Shown here: piece by piece, positions 15,574-24,333 of the stretch
Position numbering within the stretch: the first letter of the stretch is position 1
How the letters are laid out: every line of letters starts with the position of its first letter
NCBI RefSeq assembly: GCF_002243515.1
Contig: NZ_CP022657.1
Location: forward strand, 2,099,001-2,163,000
Direction of reading: 5' to 3'
Length of the DNA stretch: 64,000 nt
From: Tumebacillus algifaecis
GTDB lineage: Bacteria > Bacillota > Bacilli > Tumebacillales > Tumebacillaceae
The notes under the pieces: model-generated
The model's input: the letters and a program-made list of their open reading frames with translations, nothing else
Told to the model about the DNA's origin: nothing
Databases searched by the model: none
Position numbers and translations under genes: made by a program

Positions 15574-15691
15574 GCTTCCGTTCGACCACAGTCGTGGGAG
15601 AGATCAATATCATTCGAACTTTTCGAGTGAATCGATAACGAAATTTTTATAATTTATATATTTATATTACTATTGGGATGAGGGCGAGTAC

Positions 15692-15946
15692 ATGTTCCAA
15701 CCACCAGTCCAGACGCAAAGCAGCTCTGTTCCCATCTCGACCCCGATTCAGGGGCAATCGGAAAGGCCAGCACAAAGCGGGCTTGAGCGGAGATCGCCAG
15801 GTGCTGACGGGGCACCGCTGTCAGCGGCTCATATCTTGCAACTGCAAAGAACGCACGGGAACCGAGCCGTCGCACAGATGCTACAAAAGCAAGATGATTT
15901 GCGTCAGAAGCAAGGGAACAGCTCTGACACACTGCAACCTAGATAG
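15692..15946 (+). pseudogene. Truncated protein with LQRTHGNRAV leader motif (eCIS cargo/DUF4157-like)
   Basis: 84 codons rich in Pro, Ser and Gln, then PLSAAHILQLQRTHGNRAVA and a stop soon after. LQR-x-x-GN-x-A-V is the N-terminal motif of many DUF4157-type toxins and proteins linked to extracellular contractile injection systems. The expected long toxin or peptidase body is missing. Just downstream another frame reads KADGYNDHHTYPKKGKG, perhaps a scrap of the toxin C-terminus. The weak ribosome binding site (GAGGGCGAG) fits the start. I read it as a decayed effector gene. Confidence 0.5.
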
Positions 15947-16166
15947 ACTGTTACAGCCGATTCTAAATGACCGAAAGCTGACGCTATTGCCTGTCCTAAG
16001 GCTGACGGATATAATGACCACCATACCTATCCTAAAAAAGGAAAAGGACGCCTCCGAAAGATGTGCCACTGCTCCAACAGTAGCACCAGAGTCGTCCCCC
16101 AAATAACCATATGGTTATTGTATCAATTTATCAACTACAAGAAAAGCATGGTGTTTTTCGCACGGA

Positions 16167-16433
16167 GTGCAGAACAACATATTTGCCCAATATGTGAAGA
16201 TGAATTGTACACAATCGGGAGCCTACATCTCACGCCATTTAGAATATGCAGGCGTTAACCGGGATCTTTTCACGAACGGTGCCATCGATGAGATTTATCG
16301 TTATTCGAGCGGTACGGTTCGCTTGGTGAACAAAGCGGCGACACATAGTCTGATCTACGGCGCAGCGAACAAGCACCGAATCATTGACGACCACATGATA
16401 AAGCGGGTGATTGCGGGAGAGTTGACTTGACTC
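16167..16433 (+). pseudogene. ExeA/TniB-type AAA ATPase of a transposon, C-terminal fragment
   Basis: About 85 codons read QSGAYISRHLEYAGVNRDLF, AIDEIYRYSSGTVRLVNKAA and HRIIDDHMIKRVIAGEL. This is the C-terminal lid region of ExeA-family ATPases that accompany transposases in some insertion elements. The Walker motifs and the transposase are absent. The tail of the element seems to extend to about 16520. Confidence 0.6.
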
Positions 16434-16879
16434 TCTCGTTTTTCTTATTCTAATCGCTAGGCCATTTTATCCCTCAACCCTTGGACATTTGATGCAGTCA
16501 GTTCTCGGACATTACATGGCAGTAGTAACAGTAGGCATACGAAGTCAATCGATAAGGGTTCTTATCTCATTACAGAGAAACTTGCTCCATGATCAGTAAC
16601 GCTTTTCTTCTTGCAGAAATCTGCATCTCCTGAAACATGTGATATCCTAGGTTAGGAATTGTATACATAAATTTGCAGAATAATTTGATCAAGACGACCG
16701 AACGAAAGGCCCCTGTAAACGAACTTCACAGGTGCTTGCCTATTTGCATCGGTGTCAATTTTTCCATCGTCGAATATAAAGTGTGAAGAAATACACATCC
16801 TATCAAGGCGTGGACTGAGCACTTGTGTTTACCCGTGACCGATGAAGGCAGACAAATCATTCGTAAAAGGAGATTGATT
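16431..16879. other. Intergenic region with possible transposon end
   Basis: At 16491-16518 GGACATTTGATG and GGACATTACATG form a short direct repeat soon after the ATPase relic, as in the terminal binding sites of an insertion element. The rest, up to the ribosome binding site AAAAGGAG of the dehydrogenase, shows no gene. Confidence 0.3.
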
Positions 16880-17779
16880 ATGAGTTATCAAAAGATTATG
16901 GTAGCTGGTAGCGGCGTGCTTGGAAGCCAAATTGCCTATCAAACTGCCTTTAAGGGATTTTCTGTTACTGTGTATGATATAAACGACGAGGCGTTGGAGC
17001 GTGCAAAAGACAGAATCACGAAATTGAAACCCCTTTACCAAGCGGATTTGGGGACGACCGAGGAAGAAGTGAACGAAGCGTACGGTCGCATTTCCTTTTT
17101 TAATGATTTGTCAAAAGCAGTTGCTGATGCCGATCTGGTCATTGAAGCGATTCCTGAGATTGTTCAAGTCAAATTGGATTTTTACAAGGAATTAGGAAAT
17201 GTAGCTCCTGACAAAACAGTTTTTGCGACGAATTCCTCTACTCTGTTACCCAGTCAATTTGCGGACGCGACAGGACGACCGGAAAAATTCTTAGCACTAC
17301 ACTTCGCCAATACAATTTGGAAAAACAACACTGCTGAAGTGATGAAACATCCTAGTACAGATCCGAAAGTGTTTGACGCTGTGATTGCATTCGCAAGAGC
17401 AATTGGAATGGTACCTTTACCGTTGTACAAAGAGCAGCCTGGTTACATTTTGAATTCGCTACTCGTTCCTTTTCTGGATGCGGCTCAGATGCTACTCGTA
17501 AATGAGATAGCAGATGCTGAAACGATCGACAAAACCTGGATGATCGCTACCGGAGCACCGCAGGGTCCGTTTGCCATCCTGGATGTCGTAGGCATTCGAA
17601 CCGCTTATAACATCACACTTGCAAAAGCGAAGGCTACAGGCAACCAAGTGTATGAAAAAGTGGCGGAGATGCTCAAAACAGACTATCTCGATAAAGGGAA
17701 ACTCGGCATCGAATCGGGACAAGGATTTTATAGCTATCCGAACCCAAGTTTTATGAAACCTGATTTTCTAAAGTCGTAA
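16880..17779 (+). CDS. 3-hydroxyacyl-CoA dehydrogenase family protein
   Basis: A 299-residue NAD-dependent dehydrogenase. GSGVLGSQIA at residues 10-19 is the Rossmann glycine motif, followed by the acidic VYDIND strand end; DLVIEAIPE and ATNSSTLLPS are standard, and LHFANTIWKNN carries the active-site His. The C-terminal helical domain is complete. Related proteins oxidise (S)-3-hydroxybutyryl-CoA or longer acyl-CoAs in beta-oxidation or butyrate metabolism. The usual HFFNP sequence reads HFANT, so substrate could differ. The ATG at 16880 has AAAAGGAG upstream. It stands alone, to the right of the mobile region. Confidence 0.85.
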   Translation: MSYQKIMVAGSGVLGSQIAYQTAFKGFSVTVYDINDEALERAKDRITKLKPLYQADLGTTEEEVNEAYGRISFFNDLSKAVADADLVIEAIPEIVQVKLDFYKELGNVAPDKTVFATNSSTLLPSQFADATGRPEKFLALHFANTIWKNNTAEVMKHPSTDPKVFDAVIAFARAIGMVPLPLYKEQPGYILNSLLVPFLDAAQMLLVNEIADAETIDKTWMIATGAPQGPFAILDVVGIRTAYNITLAKAKATGNQVYEKVAEMLKTDYLDKGKLGIESGQGFYSYPNPSFMKPDFLKS

Positions 17780-17880
17780 TTACCTTTGCGTCCGCATCCA
17801 TCGTGTCTGGGCTGAGCAATTGACGGTCGAGAATCGCTTGGAAGAAGCAAGACAGGGCGTTTTCGTAGGTAATAAGCATA
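17758..17880 (-). pseudogene. Possible regulator C-terminal remnant
   Basis: On the minus strand about 40 codons read YENALSCFFQAILDRQLLSP then DTMDADAKVIT before a stop, overlapping the end of the dehydrogenase. It resembles the last helices of a TetR-type regulator. No start signal is present. A tentative call. Confidence 0.25.
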
Positions 17881-17937
17881 TCTTAGATCCTCGACTTCGG
17901 ATCGGCGGTTGAGGTATAGTGGGTATCAATAAGCAGG

Positions 17938-17973
17938 AAAAAACCAACGATCTGATCGATCGTTGGTTTTTTT
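17938..17973. terminator. Bidirectional terminator
   Basis: Perfect ten-base-pair stem ACCAACGATC/GATCGTTGGT flanked by A-run and T-run; it serves the dehydrogenase and the convergent TelA operon. Confidence 0.9.
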
Positions 17974-17977
17974 TTGG

Positions 17978-19117
17978 TTAAATCGCCAGTTTACTTCCTT
18001 TTTCCAACCGCAGAATGGTCTGTTCTCCAGTGTCAGCAAGCTCTCGAAACTGATTGATCGTTTCGCGCATTTTGGGAAGAGCTTCTTGCTTATAGGTACT
18101 GATCGAGTCAAGAGCCGAGAGGACATCGCTGAAGGCTTGCTTGAGAGTTTCAGCGGACACGCCGGTCTCGATCGCCTGTTTCTGGATAGCAACACCTTGA
18201 TCTTTTAATAATCGCGACGTGCTGGCGATCAGGTCATTGGTGGTTTGATTCAACAGTTCGATCTTTTTCAGGACGACTTTTTGATTATATAACGCACTTG
18301 CGACCGTCACTGCGATTTTCAAGGCTGAGATGGTGACCGTCTTTGCACGTTCAACCCCACGGATCAACTCACGGTTGTTGCGGATGACCACCTCAAAGGC
18401 CATGACTCCCTGTTGGTTGATAACCATCATCTGCTGCATATCCATGACGCGTTGGCGTAGTGGAAACAAGACTTCCTCGGTGATGAACCGGATCTTGTCA
18501 GGGTCTTCATCCCGCACTTTTGCTGCTTCAATTTGAGCTTCAACGGCCTCATCCATAAACGCACCAAGTTGAATCTCTTGTTTCAGTTTTTTGGTGAGGG
18601 TACGAAGCGAATGCTGCTCGATCTCTAACGTCGTGTTGTCGTTTTTGAGAATTGTTTTGCCTTTGTCCAGGGACAAGACGATGTCGGAAATTACATCGTC
18701 TGCTTTTTGGTACTTCAGGAAGTAAGCACGAAGGGGATTGAAGAGTTTCCCGAGAAACCCCGTCTTAGTAAAATCGATGACACTCGGGTCCAAATCCTTC
18801 AGTTGTGTATGCAGATCTGTCAATCCTTTGGCCACTTGCCCGCCTTCATCACCTTTCTGAGAAAGCACACCAACCGATACCTGGAGCAGAGAGTTTTTCT
18901 CAGAAGACGTTCTCATTGTCTGCATCCCAAAGCTTTCAATCGAGGACAGAATCTCTTTACGTTTATCAAGTGAATCTACATCTAATTCCATGATTGAGAC
19001 AACGTTGGAGGTGGCGAGCTCCTTGAGCTTGATCAGCTCTTCCGGAACTGGTTTGATCTGCTCCTCAATCACAACCTTGATTTCTTCTTGACTCGGAACT
19101 TCCATCGAGAAAGACAT
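17978..19117 (-). CDS. TelA-family toxic anion resistance protein
   Basis: A 379-residue helical protein of the TelA/KlaA family (toxic anion resistance). Typical pieces are FLGKLFNPLRAYFLKYQKAD, FPLRQRVMDMQQMMVINQQG and NRELIRGVERAKTVTISALK. Members occur with von Willebrand and Ter proteins and are linked to tellurite or envelope-stress resistance; the biochemical role is unsettled. It is the last gene of a three-gene leftward operon after the solute-binding/vWA protein (32 bp gap) and a membrane coiled-coil protein. The ATG at 19117 follows AAAGGAGGG. A bidirectional terminator ends the operon. Confidence 0.9.
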   Translation of the reverse strand: MSFSMEVPSQEEIKVVIEEQIKPVPEELIKLKELATSNVVSIMELDVDSLDKRKEILSSIESFGMQTMRTSSEKNSLLQVSVGVLSQKGDEGGQVAKGLTDLHTQLKDLDPSVIDFTKTGFLGKLFNPLRAYFLKYQKADDVISDIVLSLDKGKTILKNDNTTLEIEQHSLRTLTKKLKQEIQLGAFMDEAVEAQIEAAKVRDEDPDKIRFITEEVLFPLRQRVMDMQQMMVINQQGVMAFEVVIRNNRELIRGVERAKTVTISALKIAVTVASALYNQKVVLKKIELLNQTTNDLIASTSRLLKDQGVAIQKQAIETGVSAETLKQAFSDVLSALDSISTYKQEALPKMRETINQFRELADTGEQTILRLEKGSKLAI

Positions 19118-19149
19118 GCGAAGCTCCCTCCTTTATTTAGAATAAAAGT

Positions 19150-20838
19150 CTACATTTGAACATTGAAGAGATTTCCAAGTTTGTATACCACATCATCTGT
19201 GTCTGCGTTGATGCTTGCCGCTTCATTGATGCTGGAAATGTTTTGGAGTGCCTGAATGTTTGCATTGTACCCGACCGTGTAGACGGGAACCTTAAACGCT
19301 TCGATCAATCCTTTGACATCTTTGAGTGAATGGCCTTTGTTGGTTTCACCATCGCTCAGAACGAAAATCAAAGGCTTTTGATCAGGGCGCTCTTCCAACT
19401 CATCTTGCAACATTTTTAAGGCTACGACAATTCCGTCAAATGTTGCGGTTCCTCCGCTGGCCTGCAGGGAGTTTACAGCCCCGACAAACATCGATTGCTG
19501 GTTGGTATCGTATTTTCCGAGCGGCAGGTTGATCGTGACATCGTCCGAATAGGAAACGAGACCAATGCTGTTCCCTTTTCCGAGGTACTTTTGAGCGGTG
19601 AGAAGAGACTCTTTCAAGCGATTGAGCGGAGTGCCATTCATACTTCCCGAAGTGTCTGCTACAAAAATCGCCGCAATTGATTTATTTCCGTCTTTCTTCG
19701 CTTTCCAAACTTTCTGTGCAGAAGTTAACAGGTTGCCGTCAATTGTGCCGAGTTCGGACTGGTAGTCGTCAAGACCATTAAATCCTTTTTCTTGAGCTAA
19801 GTTTTGGTATTTCTCTTGTGTTGCAAAATCAGAGAACTTTTTTAGAATTTCGAGCTTATTTTGAGGGAGATCACCGAGCGCATACAAAGGACTGTCGTGT
19901 CGAACCCCAAATGGAGTGAAAACATATTCACTCTTCAAGTCCGGGATGTTGGCAAAGGTTTGATACTCAAGAACGAATCCATCAAGCGCCCCCGATTTAG
20001 CTGCCTCACGCATTTGAATGGTGGTGGATGCTGTGAACGGGACATTTGCTTGGAACTTCTCAAAGCCTTGGACCGCTTTTTCTCCCAAGATGTTGGAGCT
20101 ATCGAAGGTGTTCAGCGCAGTGACAAGGAAGTTCAAACCTGTAGAGCTTGCGAACGGATCGGTATAACCCATTGCCATTTCGTTATTGGAAATCGCATCA
20201 GTTATCGTTTTGACATTCACCGCACCGTACTTCGAAATCAACTGGTCGTACTTGGCCTTTGACATCACAATCCCTGGCACGTTTCCGGTAAGTCGTTTCG
20301 TCACAAGCTGAGTCTTCATCCCATGCGACTTTACCATCTCGCCCCATAGTTCATTGGAGGGGGTGTAGGCGTCAGGTTTGTACTTTCCAGAAATGATGTA
20401 ATCGGCTGCAGTACCCGAAGCGATATTTCTGATTTTCAGCGAAACAGGTCGTCCATCTACCAGGATTCCTGCTTTGTTAAATTCTGTTGCTACTTCATTG
20501 AGCCAACCGTCAACACCAGTACCCGATTTTTCTGTTGACGAGAAGATCTCGACAAAATTGTCGGTCGAATTCTCTACAGAAACAGGAAACTTAGAAATGT
20601 CGGGTAGAGACTCTCCGATGTTCACTGGATCAAGATCAATTTGACCTTTGGGAGCGGAGACTTCATTTACATTGATGTCGTAGTAAAGATCCACTAAATT
20701 CTGACTTGCTTTTTCAGACGTAATCTGCTCGTTTGACTTACCGAAGTTCTTTGTCAAAATCACGCCGATATAGACGAGCAAGAAAACGATGACCAAGATT
20801 CCCCCCATGTAGAGAAACGATTTGCTCTTCTTTGCCAT
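19150..20838 (-). CDS. Membrane-anchored solute-binding-like and von Willebrand A domain protein
   Basis: 562 residues. A membrane segment (about residues 9-30) anchors it with the bulk outside. Residues about 90-370 look like a periplasmic-binding-protein fold (SGTAADYIISGKYKPDAYTP, FASSTGLNFLVTALN). Residues about 385-560 are a von Willebrand A domain with the metal site DTSGSM at 395-400 and later GGTATFDG and LSDGETN. Such fusions occur beside TelA proteins. They may sense an anion or ligand outside and signal through the vWA metal site, but this is inference. It lies between the coiled-coil gene (14 bp) and telA. Confidence 0.8.
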   Translation of the reverse strand: MAKKSKSFLYMGGILVIVFLLVYIGVILTKNFGKSNEQITSEKASQNLVDLYYDINVNEVSAPKGQIDLDPVNIGESLPDISKFPVSVENSTDNFVEIFSSTEKSGTGVDGWLNEVATEFNKAGILVDGRPVSLKIRNIASGTAADYIISGKYKPDAYTPSNELWGEMVKSHGMKTQLVTKRLTGNVPGIVMSKAKYDQLISKYGAVNVKTITDAISNNEMAMGYTDPFASSTGLNFLVTALNTFDSSNILGEKAVQGFEKFQANVPFTASTTIQMREAAKSGALDGFVLEYQTFANIPDLKSEYVFTPFGVRHDSPLYALGDLPQNKLEILKKFSDFATQEKYQNLAQEKGFNGLDDYQSELGTIDGNLLTSAQKVWKAKKDGNKSIAAIFVADTSGSMNGTPLNRLKESLLTAQKYLGKGNSIGLVSYSDDVTINLPLGKYDTNQQSMFVGAVNSLQASGGTATFDGIVVALKMLQDELEERPDQKPLIFVLSDGETNKGHSLKDVKGLIEAFKVPVYTVGYNANIQALQNISSINEAASINADTDDVVYKLGNLFNVQM

Positions 20839-20852
20839 TCAAAATCACCCTT

Positions 20853-21599
20853 TCACTTGTACAGCTTAGTTTGCTTGATCAGAGAGTCAATCTCTTGTAT
20901 GCAAGCCATGTTTTCAATATCTTCGTGTTCAAGGCTATCCAAGTTCGATATTTCTAATAGGAGCTTATCGAGGCGCAGCATGATTTCTTCATTTGTTTGC
21001 AAAGACTCATGGATGAATTTCAAATATTCATTATGAACGCTCGCTTTTTCATTCTGTAGTTCCCGAGAAAAAGAAGAAGAAGTGCGTGCGCTGCTCTTTG
21101 AAATATCGGTTGAATGAAACACAGTGAGCCTGTTCAGCATGCTCTTCATATTACGGTAGAAGAGGTTCTCGACAGATGTGATTACAGAGGCAAACTTCAT
21201 GAAACTCATTTCAGACTCATCGAATCTTTGCTTCAACACTTCGAACAAGGTGGTAGTTTTCATTTCGATTCGTTCAAGTTGATCCAGCGCAAGATCGATA
21301 TCTTTTTCCAAACCTTTTACACGTTTGAAACGGCCCAACGCATCTACAAAATCTTCTCTGGTCTTCAATTCTTTTGTAGAGGGGAGCGGTGTTGGCTTGA
21401 ACAAAAGATTGTAGCTAACAGTCAACAGAATCAACAGACTGGCAACGATGAATGTTACCCCGAATGCTGTTTGTAAAGCGCCTTCTCCCGTTAATTTCAG
21501 CCCTAGTAAACCGGGCGAGAAAACAAAAATATTTGCTACCGTTACTCCTACAATAAGCCCCCCTAGTTTAGCGAGGTTATAAAAAGTAAACTCTTGCAA
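20853..21599 (-). CDS. Membrane protein with coiled-coil cytoplasmic part
   Basis: 248 residues. Two membrane segments near the N-terminus (LGGLIVGVTVANIFVF and AFGVTFIVASLLILLTVSYN) are followed by a long charged helical region likely to form coiled coils. I do not recognise a named family. It begins with TTG at 21599 after GAGGAGGGAGAG and is the first gene of the operon with the vWA protein and TelA, so it probably forms part of the same membrane complex. Confidence 0.7.
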   Translation of the reverse strand: MQEFTFYNLAKLGGLIVGVTVANIFVFSPGLLGLKLTGEGALQTAFGVTFIVASLLILLTVSYNLLFKPTPLPSTKELKTREDFVDALGRFKRVKGLEKDIDLALDQLERIEMKTTTLFEVLKQRFDESEMSFMKFASVITSVENLFYRNMKSMLNRLTVFHSTDISKSSARTSSSFSRELQNEKASVHNEYLKFIHESLQTNEEIMLRLDKLLLEISNLDSLEHEDIENMACIQEIDSLIKQTKLYK

Positions 21600-22007
21600 T
21601 CTTCTCTCCCTCCTCAGTGAAGATTAACCTTACGTTATAGCATGATTTTTGAAATCCTCATCTTACATAATAACTTTGTTTGGAGAAAATAGTCTATCCC
21701 AATTTAACAATAAGGCTTGGAACAATTGCCATGATCAGGGAGGGGAGGCACGGAAACGAAAAGATCGAGGCTCGCTGAGCTGTGGCTGGATGCGAGCTTG
21801 CGGGTGTAATGATGAAGAATAGGGAAGTTGACCACGCGGACATTGCGCACTCGGTTGCCAGTATATTTTATGGAAGCGTACTCATTGTGGTTCGTTTTGT
21901 TACGTAGACGGTGGTTTGGGTAAGTAGAGGTGTCCTAGGCAGATCGGTTGCTCAAATCATGACGAAAGCGGTAGTCAACAAGTAAGGTCATGGCAAGGTG
22001 CAAAAAA
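21600..22007. other. Intergenic region upstream of TelA operon
   Basis: About 400 bp with no convincing gene. The promoter of the leftward TelA operon should lie in its left part (around 21630-21720, which is A+T-rich). Confidence 0.35.
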
Positions 22008-22053
22008 AACAGAACCTAAATGACGGCACGGCTGCTGTCCTCAAAGTTCTGTT
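22008..22053. terminator. Hairpin terminator of vWA gene
   Basis: AACAGAAC and GTTCTGTT arms around a structured 30-base loop, with A-run on the left and T-run on the right, so usable in both directions. Confidence 0.7.
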
Positions 22054-22088
22054 TTTCTGTTGTCACAGGATGTGGCGACTTGGCAGAC

Positions 22089-22757
22089 CTATTTAAGGAT
22101 TCCTTTTGCTCGTGCTTCTTTCAGCCAGAGCGGGAACTCATCTAACAGCCGATCATAGAGCTCATCATCGGATACTTGCTCGATGTCATCAAAATGGAAG
22201 AAGTTTGCGTTATCTACAAATCGGCCTTCCATCGTATCTAACTTTTGTAATACATCAAAATTAGAGTCGCCAATACCGACGAATTGCCAAAAAATTGGCT
22301 GAATTGACGAGTTTACGATGAATTTTTTAATACCTGATTTGCAGCCGCCATCGTTGATAAAAACTAAGAAGACAGGCAATTCGCTGGGTTCTTCGGTCAA
22401 ATATTTCTGCAACACGTCTTTCATCACTTTTGGTTCGTCATTTCTTCCATATTTGTGGATCGAGTCGTCAGCCAGAATGCGTTGGTTTACATAGTCAACA
22501 AAATCTTTTTCGGTCACGGCTGGCAAGCGAGAAAATTCATTGTCATAGACCCAAACATCTAATGCACCATCATCATCGAATTGACTGGCCACCGCTAAAA
22601 TTCGCTCAACCACTTTCTGCACGGTTCCATTTTTATAGAGGGCGCGCATTGAACCACTAATGTCTAATACCAACCCTACTTTGGCCACAACATTGTGCAG
22701 TTGCTTTTTCTCAAGCACGACCCGAACCGTGTCTTTCATTAAAGAAATTGTACTCAT
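22089..22757 (-). CDS. von Willebrand A domain protein (TerF-like)
   Basis: A 222-residue cytoplasmic protein that is almost entirely a vWA domain. LVLDISGSM (residues 29-37) is the metal-ion site; ALDVWVYDNEFSRLP and FLVFINDGGCKSG supply the later strands, and GIGDSNFDVLQKLD is typical of the TerF/TerY tellurium-resistance vWA group. It is a single gene, 490 bp upstream of the TelA operon on the same strand, which suggests a shared stress role. Start ATG 22757 with TAGGAG. Confidence 0.8.
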   Translation of the reverse strand: MSTISLMKDTVRVVLEKKQLHNVVAKVGLVLDISGSMRALYKNGTVQKVVERILAVASQFDDDGALDVWVYDNEFSRLPAVTEKDFVDYVNQRILADDSIHKYGRNDEPKVMKDVLQKYLTEEPSELPVFLVFINDGGCKSGIKKFIVNSSIQPIFWQFVGIGDSNFDVLQKLDTMEGRFVDNANFFHFDDIEQVSDDELYDRLLDEFPLWLKEARAKGILK

Positions 22758-22988
22758 GCGATCTGCTCCTATCCATTCGTTATTGAACTAAAAACATTGA
22801 TGACAAGATATGTTTAGTCTATCAAAAGTGTCTCTTTAATTGAATAGAGAAAGGAAAAGATGGAAATGAAAGTGAGGAAGATCACCAGCTTGCACCTTTT
22901 TACGCAGTGGACTTGGCATGCCCTAGCGTGAAATCGACCGATTGAAGAGAAATAGGCGCATCTTGACGCGATAAGTGAGAATCGATAC

Positions 22989-23022
22989 AAAAGCCTCTTG
23001 GGAAAACGCCCAAGAGGCTTTT
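22989..23022 (-). terminator. Terminator of deacetylase gene
   Basis: Stem AAAAGCCTCTTGGG/CCCAAGAGGCTTTT with a six-base loop, lying after the leftward deacetylase. Confidence 0.85.
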
Positions 23023-23083
23023 GGTGTGTGAACAGCAGGAGCGAAGCGTTGCAGATTCGCTCCGTTTCTTGCTCGTGGATTGG

Positions 23084-23845
23084 TTAGCGAGAGGTGATTT
23101 TTAGGGGGGACCCGTGTTTGATTTGCAAGAGCTCAGATACGGTCAGAAAACGATACCCTTTCTTCACGAGCTCGGGCATGATCTTTTCCAATGCGCTGAC
23201 TGTCTGCGAGCGGTCTCCTCCCATGTCATGAAAGAGTACGATCCCTCCATTGTGCACATTGGACAGCACTCGATCCACGATCTTATCGACGCCAGGGTTA
23301 CTCCAGTCGCGCGTATCCTGGTTCCAGGACCACATGACAACAAGGTAGCCGGCCGTTTTGGCGGTGTTCACCACCGTGTCATTATATACACCGCCTGGGG
23401 GACGGAAGGTGCTCGGCTTGGTACCTGTGACCGTTGTCACGACCGCTTCCGCTTTGTCGATTTCCTCCCGTAGACTTTCCGCTGAAATTTTCGTCATCGT
23501 CGGATGACCATAGGTGTGATTGGCCAGTTCATGTCCTTCTTTAACTTCCCGTTTGGCGATCTCGGGAAATTTTTCGACCCTTGATCCGACGACGAAAAAG
23601 GTTGCTTTGGCATGATATTTCTTTAAGATCTCTAAGATTTGTGGGGTATATCTTGGATCGGGTCCATCATCAAACGTCAAAGCGATCACTTTTTGCTCAG
23701 TTGGAACTTCCCACACCACTTCTCCGCGCCGTTCATAATAAAAACGTCCTCTTTTCTGAGCCAGGGCGGAGTTGCGATCGGAAATCAAGAGTGCGATGAG
23801 ACAGCAACTGATCAAAAGTACGATTCCGACTGATCGTCTACTCAT
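23084..23845 (-). CDS. Polysaccharide deacetylase (NodB/CE4 family)
   Basis: A secreted or anchored NodB-type deacetylase that removes acetyl groups from peptidoglycan or another amino-sugar polymer. An N-terminal hydrophobic segment (VGIVLLISCCLIALLI) is followed by the catalytic domain: LTFDDGPDPRYTP (Asp-Asp metal site), HELANHTYGHPTM (two His ligands), FRPPGGVYN and IVLFHDMGGDRSQTV. All CE4 motifs look intact. It resembles the PdaB-type spore deacetylases of bacilli. I prefer the ATG at 23845 (MSRRSV), nine bases after GGAGGG; the ATG at 23854 touches that site. Confidence 0.85.
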   Translation of the reverse strand: MSRRSVGIVLLISCCLIALLISDRNSALAQKRGRFYYERRGEVVWEVPTEQKVIALTFDDGPDPRYTPQILEILKKYHAKATFFVVGSRVEKFPEIAKREVKEGHELANHTYGHPTMTKISAESLREEIDKAEAVVTTVTGTKPSTFRPPGGVYNDTVVNTAKTAGYLVVMWSWNQDTRDWSNPGVDKIVDRVLSNVHNGGIVLFHDMGGDRSQTVSALEKIMPELVKKGYRFLTVSELLQIKHGSPLKITSR

Positions 23846-23885
23846 ACGTACCATCCCTCCTATGCAATGGTTAGTCTGCCCAACT

Positions 23886-23929
23886 AAAAAAAAGCCACCC
23901 CATCTCCAGGCAAAGGAAATGGGGCGGCT
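23886..23929 (-). terminator. Terminator overlapping the end of the alkyltransferase-like gene
   Basis: AGCCACCCCAT/ATGGGGCGGCT hairpin with an A-run on its left, giving a T-run in the leftward transcript. Confidence 0.8.
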
Positions 23930-24260
23930 AAAGAAAATCGTCAGCTGCTGAGCGTTCAGGATGATATTGATACTGCGCCAAATTGATGAAGCTTTCGTTT
24001 GTAATTTCTACACCTTCGATCTGTAGCAGCAGTTTTTGCTCTTGAAAACCTGCTTCCTCACGCAAGCCGATCTGACCTTTTGAATTGATGACGCGATGCC
24101 AAGGCAGATTGTGCTTTTGGCTCATCGCATGAAGAATTCGGACAACCTGTCGGGCCGCCCTCGGACTGCCGGCCACTTTGGCGATTTGGCCGTAGGTCAT
24201 CACTTTGCCCGCGGGTATGCTTTGGATAATTTCGATGGTTCGCTTCGTAAAAGGGTTCAT
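23928..24260 (-). CDS. Alkyltransferase-like protein (ATL) of the MGMT family
   Basis: A 110-residue protein with the DNA-binding half of O6-alkylguanine transferases: [15 protein letters not shown] then [15 protein letters not shown] and [13 protein letters not shown]. In true MGMT the active site is PCHRV; here Cys is replaced by Trp (W54), the hallmark of ATL proteins. ATLs bind O6-alkylguanine, cannot repair it themselves, and hand the lesion to nucleotide excision repair. The gene is divergent from catalase with 73 bp between starts. No clear ribosome binding site precedes the ATG. Confidence 0.85.
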   Translation of the reverse strand: MNPFTKRTIEIIQSIPAGKVMTYGQIAKVAGSPRAARQVVRILHAMSQKHNLPWHRVINSKGQIGLREEAGFQEQKLLLQIEGVEITNESFINLAQYQYHPERSAADDFL

Positions 24261-24333
24261 GGGATTTATTATGACACATCACAGGAGTATAGCCAGCCAA
24301 TTATTGGAGAATATTTTTCTTGGAGGTGTAACC

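Noticed and set aside
24296-24322. Possible PerR box before catalase
   Set aside because: Only a partial palindrome; it does not match the TTATAATnATTATAA pattern well enough to call.
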